Source: Pholis gunnellus | Lineage: Eukaryota > Chordata > Actinopteri > Perciformes > Pholidae | Assembly (NCBI GenBank): GCA_910591455.2 | Contig: OU342804.1 | Coordinates: forward strand, 6,938,633-7,002,632 | Length of the DNA: 64,000 bases | Reading direction: 5' to 3' | Shown: piece by piece, positions 61,676 through 64,000 of the stretch | Numbering within the stretch: the stretch's first letter is position 1 | How the letters are laid out: each line of letters begins with the position of its first letter | The notes under the pieces: model-generated | Seen by the model: only the letters and a program-made list of their open reading frames with translations | What the model was told of the DNA's origin: nothing | Databases searched by the model: none | Translations under genes and position numbers: made by a program

Positions 61676-63340
61676 TTTAACAGCACTTCAGCAATGTCAA
61701 AACTTTCAAATACTATTACTGAAATTTGGTTATAATAATCATCCACTTAGAGATCAATTGGACCCGGACAGTCCACCATGTGGTTTCATCTGTTATATAA
61801 AAAAAATGATAATCAAGATGTGACGAAGAGATAAGAAGTTTCTGCCTTCTGCATCCCTGTAAACATCATGAATGCACATAACCGACCCTTCTTTTGATGG
61901 TGAGGCTGTAGCCGTGGATTTACAGCCAATAATGTCCGAGGAGAAAATCACTGGTTGCCTTGAAACAGTAAAGTCTGAACATTTTAACTTTTCCCAAAAT
62001 AGCATCATGTTAAAAGCGTGAGCTGAAATTATTGCAGTTGCATAAGCAGAAATTCTACCAGGCAAACAGCTCTAAATAATTTGCCAGTCTTGTGGAAAGC
62101 CTTTCTCGTACGCTCGCACTGCAGTTATCCTTGTAGCCTGTTTTGTCATTTAGTGGAGATACTCATAGGAGACTCATATTGCAGCTTCAAACAAGGGGAA
62201 AGCCAGCCAGACTCCTGTTTATGACTGCATGGAGACCAGAGTGCAGCGCAGCACACTTTGTGTATCTGACTGAGCACGTCAGTCCATCTACATCCCAGCC
62301 ATTTATAAAGTACTTTAACATGAGCCCTATAAAACCTTTGTTCTTCACAAGATGATTTCTGTCATCATGTCTGTCATCACCTCTTTTTTTTCTCCTTCTG
62401 TGTATTTGTAGAGGCTGAGGACATCAAAGCTGCCGCCACCCTTGGGGCGCCACTGTACGCTTACTTTGTTTGTGTGTGTGTGTGTGTGTGTGTGAATCGG
62501 CGGTAGAGATGTGTTGTGTGTGGCGGTGGATGTGTCAGGTTTGGGGATTACATAAATGATGAGCAGGAAGGTGTTTTGCTTCATGTTAATGCCATTTAAT
62601 GAGCCTCCTGCTTCATTCATCGTCCCAGACTGTATATTTCATGACAATGATGGCAGATTGTGCCAATTACTGCATATAATGTACATATAAGTGGAACGAA
62701 CCACATGCTGTATACATATGTTTGTATTATGATTCAACAATATGCATTATGTATGAATAAGCATGCTCAGTAAGAAAAAATATCTAGAGGAAGCAGCTGT
62801 TCCTTGTAAAACCTTTATTGGTTAAACTACAGCTACAGACACTTTGCTGGAACGTGGATCAGCTGTAATGTGCCTACAGGTGCATCCACATGTGTTTTTA
62901 TGCGCTTTTTCAATTTGCATATAAAAACAGCTGGGTGGAAACATGGGAATTAAAGAGAAAAGAGAAAAAAAGCATTATCACTCGGCTGAGGAGGAAAAGT
63001 TGATGTCTGTGGAGCGATGAAGAGACTGTAACCTTCCACAATTTAATACATGAAACAAACTTAAATATCATATTCATAACACACTTTACTAAATGGCTCC
63101 TCCTAGAATTAGCAACACCAATTTATCAACTAAGCCTGAAATCTGTATAATGCTTGTGGATGGAAACACACGTTAATTAGCATTTTCTATTGCCGATATT
63201 TTCGCTGATTCGGGTGAAATTTGTGCTTCATTTCAGTGGAAACCTAGTTGACGATGCTATTTGCTAGTATAAAGTGGTGTCATAGGCAAAATGAAGCGAC
63301 CAAAATATACGGTGGTTTGCCCATTCTGCTTGTTGACCTC
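61676..63340. other. Spacer; short (TG)n; no supported gene
   Basis: A (TG)n run at 62470-62494. Just before it, TTTGTAG followed by an open stretch reading AEDIKAAATLGAPLYAYF could be an exon start, but it runs straight into the TG repeat with no donor that I can support. Confidence 0.35.
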
Positions 63341-63795
63341 ATGGACTGTATTTAAGAAGTGGACGGAGTCATCGTGACATCACCCATTGGTTTGTGGACT
63401 GCCGTTTTAAAGCCTTGAGTTCGGCATTTTGGCCGTCGCCATCTTGGTTTTTGGCAACCAGAAGTGACACAAGAAGGTGGAGCTACACCCGAACGCTGAA
63501 TAAGACATTTGCAGCTGACCAACATGTTATAATGAGACTTTCATGAAGTGAAAACACACTGTGAAAGGGTTAAAGTTGTAAGACGAAAACACGGTCAACT
63601 CCAAGGCCGCAAAACGCAGTGGCAGCGACCTGTCAATCACAGTAGCCCCGCCCTAAAGCATACCCTGCTTTATGGTCTGTTTGACTCTAAATGGACCATA
63701 ATGTACTAAATGAACATCATGCTGTATTGAAGAAGACTTGAAACTAGAGATTGAGACCATAATATAATATATTCTATACAACCAGAGGATGTCCC
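63341..63795 (-). repeat. Copy I of the dispersed family
   Basis: ATGGACTGTATTTAAGAAGT, GACATCACCCATTGGTTTGT, GCCGTCGCCATCTTGG, GAAAACACACTGTGAAAGGG, GTAGCCCCGCCCTAAAGCAT and TAGAGATTGAGACCATAA, with a short jump to TTCTATACAACCAGAGGATG. The middle part between the last two words is deleted relative to copy D. Confidence 0.83.
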
Positions 63796-64000
63796 ATGTG
63801 GTTTTGTCATATAAATCTAAGCAAATGATTTTCTTTGCAGCCTTGAAACGTCCCTGTGGACTCATAGAGCCAACTGACACCAGGTGACCACCAGGCTTGC
63901 GGAGAGCGTGCAGGTATATCCGTGTGAATGTCGGCAGCAGTGCGCACATCCCAGTATGTTTCTAAACAGTGACACACACTCTGGGGGTCGAGTTGTTTGT

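Noticed and set aside
62400..62470. Exon-like start after TTTGTAG (AEDIKAAATLGAP...)
   Set aside because: Runs directly into a TG microsatellite without a supportable donor; an equally open antisense frame exists, so coding cannot be claimed.
63840..63892. Possible exon after TTTCTTTGCAG near the right edge
   Set aside because: A good acceptor and an ACCAG|GTGACC donor-like word exist, but the 50-nt stretch next to repeat copy I encodes nothing recognisable.
1..64000. tRNA, rRNA or microRNA genes
   Set aside because: No cloverleaf with A/B boxes, rRNA segment or convincing precursor hairpin was seen by eye; a covariance search was not possible, so small RNAs cannot be excluded.

Overview
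The window is vertebrate nuclear DNA, almost certainly from a percomorph teleost. Its genes are split into many exons with consensus splice sites. It carries long CA/TG and CT microsatellites, and its introns and spacers are full of fish-type dispersed repeats. No prokaryotic, viral or organellar gene block was seen.

Three protein genes lie head to tail on the minus strand. (1) sin3a, the Sin3 corepressor scaffold: promoter near 9.95-10.05 kb, non-coding first exon at 9.79 kb, start codon at 7186. Eleven exons run down to 1211, and the 3' half of the gene lies off the left edge. (2) An unnamed, probably GPI-anchored, ZP-domain glycoprotein: start codon at 24593, stop at 13188. I reconstruct 14 coding exons, 2166 nt in frame and 721 residues, with all junction phases matching. 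(3) taldo1, cytosolic transaldolase of the pentose phosphate pathway: start codon at 38148, stop at 27706. It has 8 coding exons and 338 residues, with the catalytic Lys, Asp and Glu present. The three products (chromatin repression, extracellular matrix or cell surface, sugar metabolism) share no obvious pathway; this is ordinary vertebrate gene order, not an operon.

From about 38.2 kb to the right edge (almost 26 kb) I find no convincing coding exon. That part holds microsatellites and many copies of dispersed repeats. One family of about 500-750 bp has at least nine copies in the window, one of them split by a nested inverted-repeat insertion. There are also elements with internal minisatellites, and a few AT/TAAT-rich blocks that could be conserved regulatory DNA of a neighbouring gene.

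The most notable observations are the ZP-glycoprotein gene model (two micro-exons, CA repeats touching two successive splice donors, a dibasic site in the middle of the ZP module), a 339-bp palindromic element with a 40-bp minisatellite core, a hAT-like MITE with matching 8-bp flanks, and the multi-copy repeat family with permuted and nested copies. I saw no evidence for an unknown multi-gene system. Exon borders were placed by eye from splice signals, reading frame and family similarity; no alignment or transcript data were available.
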